From Bordetella parapertussis (GTDB lineage Bacteria > Pseudomonadota > Gammaproteobacteria > Burkholderiales > SG8-41): a stretch of 58,498 bases of DNA. The stretch covers positions 1-58,498 of the forward strand of contig CAMDRT010000027.1 of assembly GCA_945906815.1 (NCBI GenBank). Reading direction: 5' to 3'. Below the pieces are notes generated by a model. It saw only the letters and a program-made list of their open reading frames with translations. It searched no databases and was not told the origin of the DNA. The position numbers and the translations under genes are program-made. This document shows, piece after piece, positions 1 to 9,501 of the stretch (positions within the stretch are counted from its first letter, which is position 1; each line of letters starts with the position of its first letter).

Positions 1-111
1 TACGCATCCCACAGCCGCCGCTGTCTTCTCGTTGATTTTGCCATCCCATAATCGTGCCAGATTTCAGGTCACTTTGAACATCACTGTTTTCATAGGCAAT
101 TCACGACATTT

Positions 112-816
112 TTAACCAAAAATCGCCCACACTAAGTCGCGATGACCCGCATAACCAAACAGCGTGGGCTCTACCAGCGTGGGCGCAATCGCCGCGCAGT
201 TCAGCGCATACACGGTTCGCGCGGCGCGCGCGCTGCTGTGGTGCAGTGCGCGCGCGACCAATTCCTTGCCGCTGCCCGACTCGCCGTGCACCAGCACCGG
301 AAACGGCGACGGCGCGAATTGCATGATCTGGTGGCGCAGTTTAATCAGCGGCGCCGAATTGCCCAGCAGGCGTACCGCGTCGGCGCTGGCGGTTTCGGCG
401 GCGCTCACGCGCAGCGCCTGCAACAGCAGTTGCTTTAAGCGCTGCGGATCGGCGGGTTTGGCCACGAACTCGATCGCGCCCAGGGCGCGCGCATGGCGCG
501 CATGGGCCTCGTCGTTCTGCCCCGACAGCACCACGATCTTGATGGCAGGCGCGTAAGCGAGCAGTTCCGAAATCAACTGAAACCCTTCATCGGGACGATG
601 CGGCGTGGGCGGCAAACCCAAATCCACCAGCGCCAGCGCCGGCGGCTCGGCGAGCTGCCGCAGCACGCTGCGCGCCTGGCTGCGCGACGCAGCAACGCAC
701 ACATTGAAGTCGCGGCTCAACATAAAACTCAGCGTATCCGCAATCAACGGATCATCGTCGACGATCAGCAGATCGGGTTTACGCGCAGGACTGTTGCGGG
801 AGGGCGGCGTAGGCAT
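112..816 (-). pseudogene. Truncated sigma-54-type response regulator
   Basis: The protein of about 234 residues starts with a receiver domain (LLIVDDDP acidic pocket, LVDLGLP phospho-acceptor region, VLSGQ, and the KPAD lysine). It then enters an AAA+ sigma-54 activator domain with Walker A GESGSGKE. Homology stops just after the LFGYA motif: the next residues, GHRDLVWAIFG, are followed by a stop. The GAFTGA loop that contacts sigma-54, Walker B, the arginine finger and the C-terminal DNA-binding helix-turn-helix are all absent. It therefore cannot act as a normal enhancer-binding activator. The receiver domain could still be made and titrate phosphoryl groups, but decay after a deletion or rearrangement is more likely. 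The missing part is not seen in the 111 bases beyond the stop. Confidence 0.75.
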
Positions 817-881
817 GGCTGCTCGCGAATTGTGCCAGATTTATCCTGTGAATAGGATGGGGCGTGAACGCAGTCAGCGCT

Positions 882-1886
882 TCATTCGGGTGTGATTTTG
901 GCCAGCCGCACCAGTTCGCCCCAGCGTTGAATGTCGGCTTGAACGGCCTTCTGAAACTGCGCCGGCGGGTCAGCGATGGGCTGGTAGCCTGCAGCCAGAA
1001 AATAATCGCGCAATTTCGGCACATGCAGCGATCTTTGTATCGCGCTGTAAATTTGAGCGATGATTTTATCGGGGGTTTTCGCAGGCGCGAACCAGGCGTG
1101 CCAGCCGGTGTCCATCTGAAAGCCGCTCAGTCCGGCTTCGCCGATGGTCGGCACATCCGCCAGCGCCGCCAGCCGCTTGCCGCCGCTGTATGCCAAAGGC
1201 CGCAACCGTTCCGTCTTGAGATGCGGCATCGCGATCAACGGCGGCACCACCATCACCTGTGTTTCGCCACCGAGCAGCGCAATCAGCGCCGGCCCGGCAC
1301 CCTTGTAGGGCACGTGCAACATGGAGATGCCGGCGCGCAGGTTGAACGCTTCGGCAATCAGGTGCAACACGTTGCCGATGCCCGGCGAACTGTAGCTGAG
1401 CGGCTGCTTCCTGGCGAGGGCGACCAATTCAGCCACCGAACGCGCCGGCAGTGACGGGTGGACGGCGAGCAGCGCGCCTAGTCCCACGATCGGGTTGGTG
1501 ATCGGCGTAAAGTCACGGACACTATCGAAGGGCAATTTCTTGTGGGTGCTGGGGTTGATCGCGAAGGCTACTGATATATGCATCAGGGTGTAGCCGTCAG
1601 GTGCGGCTTTCGCCAGCAGATCGCTACCGATAATGGCATTCGCGCCGCCGCGGTTATCGACCACCAGCGGCTGCCCGAGAAAACTTTCCATCTCTTTGGC
1701 CAGTGCTCTGGCGTTGGCGTCTGTCGCGCCACCCGGCGGGAAAGGCATGATCAGGCGGATGGGGCGCTCAGGCCAGGCGTTAATGGTGCGTGCCGAGAGC
1801 GACTGCGCCGCGGTGCCGCCCGCGAGCAGCATGGCGCAGGACAAAAGTGCGGCCCTCACACACAGCCATCGGTTTCGAAGGTTCAT
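882..1886 (-). CDS. Bug/TctC-family tripartite tricarboxylate receptor
   Basis: Periplasmic solute-binding protein of about 334 residues. It has an N-terminal signal peptide (hydrophobic ALLSCAMLLAGG, then AAQS) followed by the family hallmark WPERPIRLIMPFPPGGATD. Later blocks VVDNRGGANAIIGSD, LHVPYKGAGPALIALLGGE and DVPTIGEAGLSGF are also diagnostic. Such proteins deliver carboxylates to TctAB permeases, but no tctA or tctB lies in the window, so this is an orphan receptor and its ligand cannot be predicted. A second Bug gene lies directly upstream on the same strand with a gap of about 20 bp, suggesting cotranscription. Confidence 0.92.
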   Translation of the reverse strand: MNLRNRWLCVRAALLSCAMLLAGGTAAQSLSARTINAWPERPIRLIMPFPPGGATDANARALAKEMESFLGQPLVVDNRGGANAIIGSDLLAKAAPDGYTLMHISVAFAINPSTHKKLPFDSVRDFTPITNPIVGLGALLAVHPSLPARSVAELVALARKQPLSYSSPGIGNVLHLIAEAFNLRAGISMLHVPYKGAGPALIALLGGETQVMVVPPLIAMPHLKTERLRPLAYSGGKRLAALADVPTIGEAGLSGFQMDTGWHAWFAPAKTPDKIIAQIYSAIQRSLHVPKLRDYFLAAGYQPIADPPAQFQKAVQADIQRWGELVRLAKITPE

Positions 1887-1907
1887 GCGCAGGCCTCCTG
1901 CAGCCGC

Positions 1908-2870
1908 TTAGTTGAGGTCGCGCGGCATGCGCGCGTCGATGGCGACCTTGGTCCATTTGGCGATCTCGGCCGGGATGATTTTGCGCATTTCATCCGGCGT
2001 CTTGAGTTCGATCACGGCGCCCATGGCGGTCAACTGTTTCTGCGTTTCGGGCAGGTTGAAGTAGCGCACGATCTCGTCATGCAGTTTCGTCACAATGGGG
2101 CGCGGGGTGCCGGACGCCGTCGCTATGGCATACCAGTTCGACGCGTCGTAGCCCTTGACGCCGGCTTCATCGAGCGTCGGCAGCTCCGGCAGCAATTGCG
2201 CGCGTTTCAGGGTGCCCACCGCGAGGCCCTTCAACTTGCCCGAACGCAGATGCGGCAGCGCCGGCACGCTCACCGCAAAGGTGGCGTGGGCCTGTCCGCC
2301 GATGACGTCGATCATGGCGGGGAAGCCGCCCTTGTAGAGCACAATGTTGAAATCGTGTTTCGACAGGCTGGTGAATAACGCCGACGCGAAGTACATGAAG
2401 CCGCCCGAAGTCGACAGCACCAACTCGCCGGGTTTATTCCGGGCTACCGCCAGCAGATCTTTGAGCGAGCTGACTGGCATCGATGGTCCGACGCTCAGCA
2501 CCAGGAAGCTGGAGCCGAGTTTGGCGATAAACTCCAGCGCCCGCAGCGGATCGTAAGGCAGCTTGCGCACTGCGGGGTTCATCACATAGGCGGATGACGC
2601 CAGCAGCAGGGTGTAACCGTCGGGCTTTGCTTTGACCGCGATTTCGGTGCCGATGATACCGTCCGCCCCCGCGCGATTGTCCACGATCACACTCTCGCCC
2701 CAGGTCTGACTGAGGTGGGTGCCCACCATGCGCGCCAGGATATCGTTGGTGCCCCCGGGCGAGAACGGAACGATCAGGCGTATCGGTTTGGCAGGATAGG
2801 CCTGCGCCCGCACGGCAGCCGGCAGCACCACGACCAGAGCAGCAATCAGCACACGCATCAGTGACGTCAA
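1908..2870 (-). CDS. Bug/TctC-family tripartite tricarboxylate receptor
   Basis: Second Bug receptor, about 320 residues, with signal peptide (LIAALVVVLPAAVRAQA), the YPAKPIRLIVPFSPGGTND motif, VDNRAGADGIIGTE and ELPTLDEAGVKGYD. The start is uncertain. A GGAGG lies 8 nt before a TTG at 2870, which gives an N-terminus MTSLMRVLIAAL. An ATG at 2858 would lie about 20 nt from that ribosome site, and a GTG at 2885 has no ribosome site of its own. Tandem Bug genes without transporter subunits are typical of Burkholderiales. The ligand is unknown. Confidence 0.9.
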   Translation of the reverse strand: MTSLMRVLIAALVVVLPAAVRAQAYPAKPIRLIVPFSPGGTNDILARMVGTHLSQTWGESVIVDNRAGADGIIGTEIAVKAKPDGYTLLLASSAYVMNPAVRKLPYDPLRALEFIAKLGSSFLVLSVGPSMPVSSLKDLLAVARNKPGELVLSTSGGFMYFASALFTSLSKHDFNIVLYKGGFPAMIDVIGGQAHATFAVSVPALPHLRSGKLKGLAVGTLKRAQLLPELPTLDEAGVKGYDASNWYAIATASGTPRPIVTKLHDEIVRYFNLPETQKQLTAMGAVIELKTPDEMRKIIPAEIAKWTKVAIDARMPRDLN

Positions 2871-2891
2871 CAGGGGTTCCTCCACTTCGTT

Positions 2892-3629
2892 TTAGTTTGC
2901 AGCGAGCGCGTCCTGCGCCAGCAATGACATAAAGGCTGTTTCCATGGCGCTGGCATTTTGCGCACGCATGAGTTCAGCCGGCGTGCCCGCGAAGCGCAGT
3001 GTGCCGCCGTCGATGACTGCGACGCGGCCACACATTTCTTCGACATCGGCGAGCGCGTGTGACGTAAAGAAAATGGTTTTGCCTTCTTGGTGCAGGGATT
3101 TCAGTTTGCGCTTGAGGAGGACGCGTGCGCGCGGGTCGAGTCCGCTGGTGGGTTCATCCAGGATGTAGAGATCTTTGCGCGACAGCACGCACGCGGCCAG
3201 CCCCAGTTTTTGATTCATGCCTTTGGAGTAGGCGCGCACCGGTTTGTCGAGGGCCGCCACTGCGAGATCGAGTTCCTGCAACACTGCGGCGGTGGCGTTT
3301 TCCTGGTACGTCGTGCGGTACATTTTGGCCATGAATTGCAAAAAGTCGCGACCGGTCAGATAGTGGGGCGGGTTAAAGCGCTCCGGCAGATAGGCCAGCC
3401 GGGCGCGCGCTTGGGTGTGACGATGCGCTACGCCAAAAATGTTGATAGTGCCGCTGTCGGGCTCGCAAAAATCGAGCAGGCATTTAATCGCCGTGGTTTT
3501 GCCCGCCCCGTTGGCGCCGACCAGCCCGAAGCATTCCCCGGGGGCTATGTGCAAGGTGAACGCAGCAAGCGCGTTCGCGCCTGCATAGGCCTTGCACACG
3601 CTTTGAAACTGCAATGCGGGAACGCTCAT
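2892..3629 (-). CDS. ABC transporter ATP-binding protein
   Basis: Cytoplasmic ABC ATPase of about 245 residues. Visible motifs are Walker A GANGAGKT, a signature region in the unusual form YSKGMNQKLGL, Walker B LYILDEPTSGLDP and the switch histidine TSHALADVEE. Sequence style (FFTSHAL, CLLDFCEPDSG) matches the ABC-2/CcmA-type export ATPases. The ATG at 3629 is chosen because homology begins there; upstream codons lie in the divergent promoter region. No permease gene adjoins it, so its membrane partner is unknown. It is divergent from mlaF with about 150 bp between the starts. Confidence 0.9.
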   Translation of the reverse strand: MSVPALQFQSVCKAYAGANALAAFTLHIAPGECFGLVGANGAGKTTAIKCLLDFCEPDSGTINIFGVAHRHTQARARLAYLPERFNPPHYLTGRDFLQFMAKMYRTTYQENATAAVLQELDLAVAALDKPVRAYSKGMNQKLGLAACVLSRKDLYILDEPTSGLDPRARVLLKRKLKSLHQEGKTIFFTSHALADVEEMCGRVAVIDGGTLRFAGTPAELMRAQNASAMETAFMSLLAQDALAAN

Positions 3630-3780
3630 GCCACTTCTCCGGTCAGTCGGGTCCGATTTTGGCACATCGGCGTGTGTCCGGTGGCGCCTGCATTGTGATT
3701 CACCTATCGAGCCGCTAAAATCGCCCTCTTGCCCGACTTCTATCCCGGATGGTGCCGCAGATCGCGCCTTGGATTTTGCA

Positions 3781-4620
3781 GTGAACCATAAAAATATAAT
3801 TGAAATCAAAGATTTAAGCTTCGCTTACGGCGCGCGTCCGCTACTCGCTGGCATCCATATGTCGATTCCGCGCGGGTCGACGGTGGCGATCATGGGGATC
3901 AGCGGTTCAGGCAAGACCACGTTGTTGCGGCTCATGGCAGGCGTGATGCGGGCGCAGCAGGGTGAGGTGTGGGTCGATGGTGTGCTGGTGAACACGCTCG
4001 ATACCGCGGGCATTTACCGTCTGCGGCGGCGGCTGGGCATGATGTTTCAGTTTGGCGCGCTGTTTACCGATCTGTCGGTGTTCGACAACGTGGCGTTTCA
4101 GATGCGCGAGCACACTGATTTGTCCGAGACCATGATACGCGACCTGGTGCTGATGAAATTGCACGCGGTGGGTTTGCGCGGGGCGCACGCGTTGATGCCG
4201 TCAGCGCTGTCGGGTGGCATGTCGCGGCGTGTGGCGCTGGCGCGCGCGATTGCGTTGGATCCGCTGCTGATGCTCTACGATGAGCCGTTTACCGGCCTGG
4301 ATCCTATCGCCATGGGCGTGATCAGTAATCTCATCAAGGAACTGAACGCGGCGCTGGGTGCGACCTCGATTGTGGTGACGCATGATGTACATGAGGCACT
4401 CGAAGTGGTGGACTACGTGTACTATCTGGCCGATGGAAAAATGGTCGCTCACGGCACGCCCGATCAAATCCGCAATGCGACCGATCCGCTGGTGCGGCAG
4501 TTTGTGTATGGCGAATTCGACGGGCCGGTGGCGTATCAATACCCCGGCCGCAAGCTGGTTGACGACATGAGATTGAGCGCCGCAGCGGGCAACGGCGCTG
4601 GCAACGGAGCTGGCAACTAA
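3781..4620 (+). CDS. mlaF: Phospholipid ABC transporter ATPase MlaF
   Basis: ATPase of the MlaFEDB inner-membrane complex, which moves phospholipids between inner membrane and periplasmic MlaC to keep outer-membrane lipid asymmetry. Walker A GISGSGKT, signature LSGGMSRRVALARA, Walker B LMLYDEPFTGLDP and switch VVTHDVHE are all present. The C-terminal tail (YQYPGRKLVDDM) resembles the MlaF extension that contacts the partner protomer. Homology starts at a GTG (VNHKNIIEIKDLSFAYG), taken as the start; no strong ribosome site is visible. It abuts mlaE and heads the five-gene mla operon. Confidence 0.95.
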   Translation: MNHKNIIEIKDLSFAYGARPLLAGIHMSIPRGSTVAIMGISGSGKTTLLRLMAGVMRAQQGEVWVDGVLVNTLDTAGIYRLRRRLGMMFQFGALFTDLSVFDNVAFQMREHTDLSETMIRDLVLMKLHAVGLRGAHALMPSALSGGMSRRVALARAIALDPLLMLYDEPFTGLDPIAMGVISNLIKELNAALGATSIVVTHDVHEALEVVDYVYYLADGKMVAHGTPDQIRNATDPLVRQFVYGEFDGPVAYQYPGRKLVDDMRLSAAAGNGAGNGAGN

Positions 4621-5415
4621 GTGTCCATACACCAGGGTTTTTCGATACGCCGCATCGGCGCCACCACCATCGATAGTGTGTTGCGGCTGGGTTACGCCAC
4701 GCGTTTTATCGCGCGCACCATCGCCAGTTCGGGCACCAGCCTGCGGCGCCCGCGGTTGGTGATCCGCGAACTGTATTTCACCGGCGTGTTGTCGCTGATT
4801 ATTATTATTGTGTCGGGGCTTTTTGTCGGCATGGTGCTGGGTTTTCAGGGCTATCACACGCTGCAGACCTACGGTTCAGAATCCGCGCTGGGCGTGCTGG
4901 TGGCTTTGTCTCTGGTGCGCGAATTGGGGCCGGTGGTGGCCGCATTGTTGTTTGCCAGTCGCGCGGGTTCGGCAATGACAGCAGAGATCGGGTTGATGAA
5001 AGCCACCGAGCAGTTGTCGGCGATGGAAATGATGGCGGTGGATCCGCTGGCGCGCGTGGTGGCGCCGCGCTTCTGGGCGGGTGTGATTTCAATGCCGCTG
5101 CTGGCGGCGATGTTCAGCGCGATGGGTGTGTTTGGCGGTTATCTGGTGGGCGTGGTGTTGATCGGCGTGGACGAAGGTTCGTTCTGGTCGCAGATGCAAA
5201 GCGCGGTGGACGTTCGCGAGGACATCCTGAACGGCGTCATCAAAAGCGTGGTGTTCGGTTTTGCCGTAACCTGGATTTCGCTGTTTGAGGGCTACGATGC
5301 GCCGCCGACGGCGGAGGGCGTTTCGGGCGCGACCACGCGCACGGTGGTGACCTCGTCGCTGGCGATACTGGCGCTGGATTTCTTGTTAACCGCATTCATG
5401 TTTCGGGGGGTGTAA
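4621..5415 (+). CDS. mlaE: Phospholipid ABC transporter permease MlaE
   Basis: Integral membrane permease of about 264 residues. It shows the MlaE/YrbE pattern: amphipathic N-terminus, TM segment [24 protein letters not shown], then the conserved [36 protein letters not shown] region split over the coupling helix, and two further hydrophobic spans to the C-terminus. It starts with GTG immediately after the mlaF stop and overlaps mlaD by one base, so translational coupling is likely. Confidence 0.95.
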   Translation: MSIHQGFSIRRIGATTIDSVLRLGYATRFIARTIASSGTSLRRPRLVIRELYFTGVLSLIIIIVSGLFVGMVLGFQGYHTLQTYGSESALGVLVALSLVRELGPVVAALLFASRAGSAMTAEIGLMKATEQLSAMEMMAVDPLARVVAPRFWAGVISMPLLAAMFSAMGVFGGYLVGVVLIGVDEGSFWSQMQSAVDVREDILNGVIKSVVFGFAVTWISLFEGYDAPPTAEGVSGATTRTVVTSSLAILALDFLLTAFMFRGV

Positions 5416-5885
5416 TGCAACGCGCTACGCTGGATCTTTGGGTGGGACTATTCATGATTGCCGGCGTCGGCGCGCTGCTGGTGCTGGCGATGAAAGTGGG
5501 TAATATGAGCGGCATCGGTGGCGGTGAAGCCTACGTCCTGTCCGCGAATTTCGACAACATCGGCGGCCTTAAGCCGCGTGCGCCGGTCAAAAGTGCGGGC
5601 GTGGTGGTCGGGCGTGTGTCGTCGATTCAGTTCGACAACGAAAAATTCGCTGCGCGGGTGACACTGAATATCGAAAAGACCTACACCTTTCCCAAGGACA
5701 GCAGCGCCTCGATACTGACTGCGGGTTTGCTCGGCGAACAATACATCGGGCTTGAAGGTGGCGGCGATAGCGTGAACCTCAATTCTGGTGACCGCATCAA
5801 GCACACGCAGTCGGCGGTGGTACTTGAAAAATTGATCGGGCAGTTTCTGTACAGCAAAGCCGCGGAAGGCGGCGATAAAAAATAA
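5415..5885 (+). CDS. mlaD: MCE-domain protein MlaD
   Basis: Single-pass inner-membrane protein of 156 residues. An N-terminal TM helix (LWVGLFMIAGVGALLVLAMKVG) is followed by one MCE domain (VLSANFDNIGGLKPRAPVKSAGVVVGRV, then TAGLLGEQYIGLEGGG). In E. coli MlaD forms the hexameric ring that channels lipid between MlaE and MlaC. The start ATG shares a base with the mlaE stop (TAATG). The length is normal for a beta/gammaproteobacterial MlaD. Confidence 0.95.
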   Translation: MQRATLDLWVGLFMIAGVGALLVLAMKVGNMSGIGGGEAYVLSANFDNIGGLKPRAPVKSAGVVVGRVSSIQFDNEKFAARVTLNIEKTYTFPKDSSASILTAGLLGEQYIGLEGGGDSVNLNSGDRIKHTQSAVVLEKLIGQFLYSKAAEGGDKK

Positions 5886-5909
5886 CCACGTAGGGCAAGA
5901 CTAGCATCC

Positions 5910-6533
5910 ATGATGAAAAGTATATGTAACTATTTGTTTTTATTGTATTGTTTTATGCCTTCCCTGGCGCTGACGCAGACCCTGGGCCCGCACGCGCTGG
6001 CGCGCTCGGTGACGGATGAAGTGCTGGCGGTGATGCGCGCCGACAAAGATCTGCAGGCGGGCAACCAGCGCAAGGTGCTCGAACTGGTGGAAGCTAAAGT
6101 ACTGCCACATTTCAACTTCGCGGCGATGACGCAGCTTGCGATGGGCCGCAATTGGCGCCAGGCCAGCGCCGAGCAGCAAAAGCGCCTGACCGCTGAGTTT
6201 CGCACGCTGCTGGTGCGCACCTATACCGCGGCGCTTACCCAATTCCGCAATCACACGGTGGAATACAAACCCCTGCGCGAGGCGGCAGGTGACACCGAGG
6301 TGGTGGTGTATTCGCTGATCAAGCCGCCCAGCGGTGCGCCGATAGCGCTGGATTACAGCATGGAGAAAACCGACGGCGGCTGGAAGGTCTACAACATGAA
6401 GATCGAAGGCATCAGCCTGGTCGAAAACTATCGCAACACGTTTAACACTGAAGTCCAGAAAAATGGCGTGGACGGGCTGATCAAGGCGCTGGCGGATAAA
6501 AACCGCGGCGCAGCGCAGGTGACGCAAAAATGA
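5910..6533 (+). CDS. mlaC: Periplasmic phospholipid-binding protein MlaC
   Basis: Secreted lipid shuttle of about 207 residues carrying phospholipid between MlaA at the outer membrane and MlaFEDB. A signal peptide (YLFLLYCFMPSLALTQT) precedes the Ttg2D/MlaC fold (NFAAMTQLAMGRNWRQASAEQQKRLTAEFRTLLVRTYTAAL split motif; KVYNMKIEGISLVENYR). The first codons are unusually AT-rich because an 18-bp motif recurring in this window (5927-5944) is read as codons 6-12 of the signal peptide. It overlaps mlaB by four bases (ATGA). Confidence 0.94.
   Translation: MMKSICNYLFLLYCFMPSLALTQTLGPHALARSVTDEVLAVMRADKDLQAGNQRKVLELVEAKVLPHFNFAAMTQLAMGRNWRQASAEQQKRLTAEFRTLLVRTYTAALTQFRNHTVEYKPLREAAGDTEVVVYSLIKPPSGAPIALDYSMEKTDGGWKVYNMKIEGISLVENYRNTFNTEVQKNGVDGLIKALADKNRGAAQVTQK
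5927..5944 (+). repeat. 18-bp recurrent motif, copy 1 (inside mlaC)
   Basis: TAACTATTTGTTTTTATT, an exact match to the window consensus TAASTATTTGTTTTWATT (S is C or G, W is A or T). It lies within the mlaC signal-peptide codons and continues with an AT-rich stretch. Confidence 0.7.
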
Positions 6534-6853
6534 TAGCGCTGGACGGCGCGAGTGGCCGCGCGATGCTGAGCGGGCCGCTGACACGGGCCAACGTAAACGC
6601 CGTGCTGGAAGAGGGCGGGCGCGTGTTCAAGCTACCTGCGCTTACGCTCGATCTGGCTGGCGTCACGGAGGTGGATTCCACCGCGGTGAGCCTGTTGCTG
6701 GAGTGGCGGCGCGCGGCGCAGCGCGAGAAGCGCAAGCTCGATTTTGTGAATTATCCGGCCAATCTCAAGAGCTTGATCCAGTTGTATGGGGTATCTGAGC
6801 TGCTGGCGGAACGGAAGGGTGTTGAGGGTCAAGTGTTGAGTGTTGAGTGTTGA
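6530..6853 (+). CDS. mlaB: STAS-domain protein MlaB
   Basis: Cytoplasmic STAS protein of about 107 residues that binds MlaF and stabilises the Mla transporter. The STAS signature LDLAGVTEVDSTAVSLLLEW (conserved D-S/T pair) is present. The ATG overlaps the mlaC TGA. The last dozen codons (KGVEGQVLSVEC) are encoded by tandem GTGTTGAG-like units that run into the intergenic region, so the C-terminus has probably been rewritten by repeat expansion. Confidence 0.93.
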   Translation: MIALDGASGRAMLSGPLTRANVNAVLEEGGRVFKLPALTLDLAGVTEVDSTAVSLLLEWRRAAQREKRKLDFVNYPANLKSLIQLYGVSELLAERKGVEGQVLSVEC

Positions 6854-6900
6854 GCGTAACCCCGTCGCGGTCGCGCTTTACTCTGAACTCCCAACGCCCT
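6817..6900. repeat. GTGTTGAG tandem repeat, mlaB end/intergenic
   Basis: Three to four GTGTTGAG-type units (about 6818-6856) span the mlaB stop. They are followed by a C/T-rich stretch (ACTCTGAACTCCCAACGCCC) that is a degenerate complement of the repeat. This is the weakest member of the low-complexity inverted repeats that separate core genes between 6.8 and 22.7 kb. Confidence 0.55.
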
Positions 6901-6962
6901 GCAATCATGTGTGGCAATCTGGTTGATCAAAACCGGTTATCAATTGAGGTATCAAAAATATC

Positions 6963-7202
6963 ATGACGACCCCCGAGCAACTGCAGGGTTATATTCAGAA
7001 TGGCATGCCGTGCGAGCATGTGGCAGTGACCGGCGATGGTGCCCATTTCGAAGCGCTCATCGTCAGCGCGCTGTTTCGTGAGAAATCGCGCGTGCAGCGG
7101 CATCAAATTGTTTATCAGGCGCTCGGCGACCGTATGCGCGAGGAAATTCACGCGCTGTCGATGCAAACACTGACGCCCGAAGACTGGGCTGCGCGGCAGT
7201 GA
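6963..7202 (+). CDS. ibaG: BolA/IbaG-family protein
   Basis: BolA-fold protein of 79 residues (VAVTGDGAHFEALIVSALF, then RVQRHQIVYQALGDRM; C-terminal IHALSMQTLTPEDW). In E. coli ibaG lies between mlaB and murA, exactly as here, which supports IbaG over BolA. IbaG binds monothiol glutaredoxin-linked Fe-S clusters and is implicated in iron homeostasis and acid tolerance. The length is normal. It is probably cotranscribed with mla and murA. Confidence 0.92.
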   Translation: MTTPEQLQGYIQNGMPCEHVAVTGDGAHFEALIVSALFREKSRVQRHQIVYQALGDRMREEIHALSMQTLTPEDWAARQ

Positions 7203-7223
7203 TTTAACCCCTTAATGGCATTT

Positions 7224-7314
7224 GCCACAGAGGGCACAGAGCAACCCGCCCATTTTCGTCACCCCGGCGTACGCCAGAATGACGCGATGGGTATTCTCTG
7301 TGCTCCTCTGTGGC
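7224..7314. repeat. Intergenic inverted repeat ibaG-murA
   Basis: The left arm GCCACAGAGGGCACAGAG (7224-7241) pairs with the right arm CTCTGTGCTCCTCTGTGGC (7296-7314). Inside is a second, REP-like hairpin with CGTCA/TGACG flanks around the palindrome GGCGTACGCC. There is no T-tract, so it is not a classical terminator. The arms are built from CACAGAG units, a type of low-complexity hairpin shared with the other gaps of this operon. Confidence 0.75.
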
Positions 7315-7317
7315 TAA

Positions 7318-8595
<1,278 letters not shown>

Positions 8596-8678
8596 AGCAC
8601 GCTGCGCGCCGAGGTTGCGTCCTGCTACCGGGCTTGTTGCGGTAAAATATTGTTTTAATTGAAGCTTTTCTACCTGCC

Positions 8679-9314
8679 GTGATTACCATCGCGCTCTCCA
8701 AGGGCCGCATCTTTGACGAAACCCTGCCGTTGCTTAACGCGGCCGGCATCCGCACGGCGGAAGATCCCGAGAAATCGCGCAAGCTGATTCTCGGCACCAA
8801 CCAGCGCGACGTGCGCTTGATTATTGTGCGCGCGTCAGACGTGCCGACGTATGTGCAATACGGTGGCGCCGATATGGGTGTCGCCGGCAAGGATGTGCTG
8901 GACGAACAGGGCGGGCAGGGTTGGTATCAACCACTGGATCTGGGCATCGCGCGCTGCCGCATGATGGTGGCGGTGCGTGATGGTTTCGATTATCAGAGCG
9001 CGGTGAAGCAAGGTGCGCGGCTGAAGGTGGCGACCAAATACGTGCAGACGGCACGCGAGCATTTCGCCGCCAAGGGCGTGCATGTAGACCTGATCAAACT
9101 TTATGGTTCGATGGAGCTGGCACCATTGGTGGGCCTGGCCGATGCGATAGTTGATCTGGTGAGCAGCGGCAGCACATTGAAGGCGAATCACCTGGTGGCG
9201 GTGGAGGAAATTGCTGCCGTGAGTTCGCGTCTTATCGTGAACCCTGCGGCGTTGAAGTTAAAGCGCAAGGCGCTGCAGCCGATACTGGACGCATTTGCCA
9301 GGGCTGTGGGTTAG
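8679..9314 (+). CDS. hisG: ATP phosphoribosyltransferase, short form
   Basis: First enzyme of histidine synthesis (ATP + PRPP). At about 211 residues it is the short HisG, which lacks the C-terminal regulatory domain and normally needs HisZ; hisZ is not in the window (in many betaproteobacteria it sits near purA). Motifs: [43 protein letters not shown] and the PRPP loop [12 protein letters not shown]. The start is GTG. The stop codon TAG forms the first three bases of the inverted-repeat element that fills the gap to hisD. Confidence 0.96.
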   Translation: MITIALSKGRIFDETLPLLNAAGIRTAEDPEKSRKLILGTNQRDVRLIIVRASDVPTYVQYGGADMGVAGKDVLDEQGGQGWYQPLDLGIARCRMMVAVRDGFDYQSAVKQGARLKVATKYVQTAREHFAAKGVHVDLIKLYGSMELAPLVGLADAIVDLVSSGSTLKANHLVAVEEIAAVSSRLIVNPAALKLKRKALQPILDAFARAVG

Positions 9315-9498
9315 TGTCTCGACCCGTTAATATCGATACAACAATGCCGAGAATCGCCGCCATGCTTTGTCGCCGTGCTCGCCGGGTTCCCAACCCGTCT
9401 GCGCGCGGCTTCGCGCCTGGCAGCGATTTCGACATTGTTGTGCCAACAGCATTTGATCACGGCATCCCCTGCATCGAAATCAACGGGTCGAGACACTA
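9312..9498. repeat. 187-bp inverted-repeat element hisG-hisD
   Basis: Terminal inverted repeats TAGTGTCTCGACCCGTT (9312-9328) and its exact complement (9482-9498) enclose a second, imperfect inverted pair (9338-9361 with 9419-9441, ACAACAATG... / ...CATTGTTGT). The centre contains GGGTT/AACCC. The element supplies the hisG stop codon and ends 3 bp before hisD. It resembles a small non-autonomous (MITE- or REP-like) insertion, but no target duplication is evident. Confidence 0.75.
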
Positions 9499-9501
9499 GC
9501 C

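Noticed and set aside
5927..5944. FNR/CRP-type or LexA site
   Set aside because: The motif lacks the dyad symmetry of these sites and occurs within coding sequence.
9232..9435. Minus-strand frame through the hisG-hisD repeat element
   Set aside because: It overlaps hisG and the inverted repeat, has no domain or ribosome site, and is explained by the repeat.
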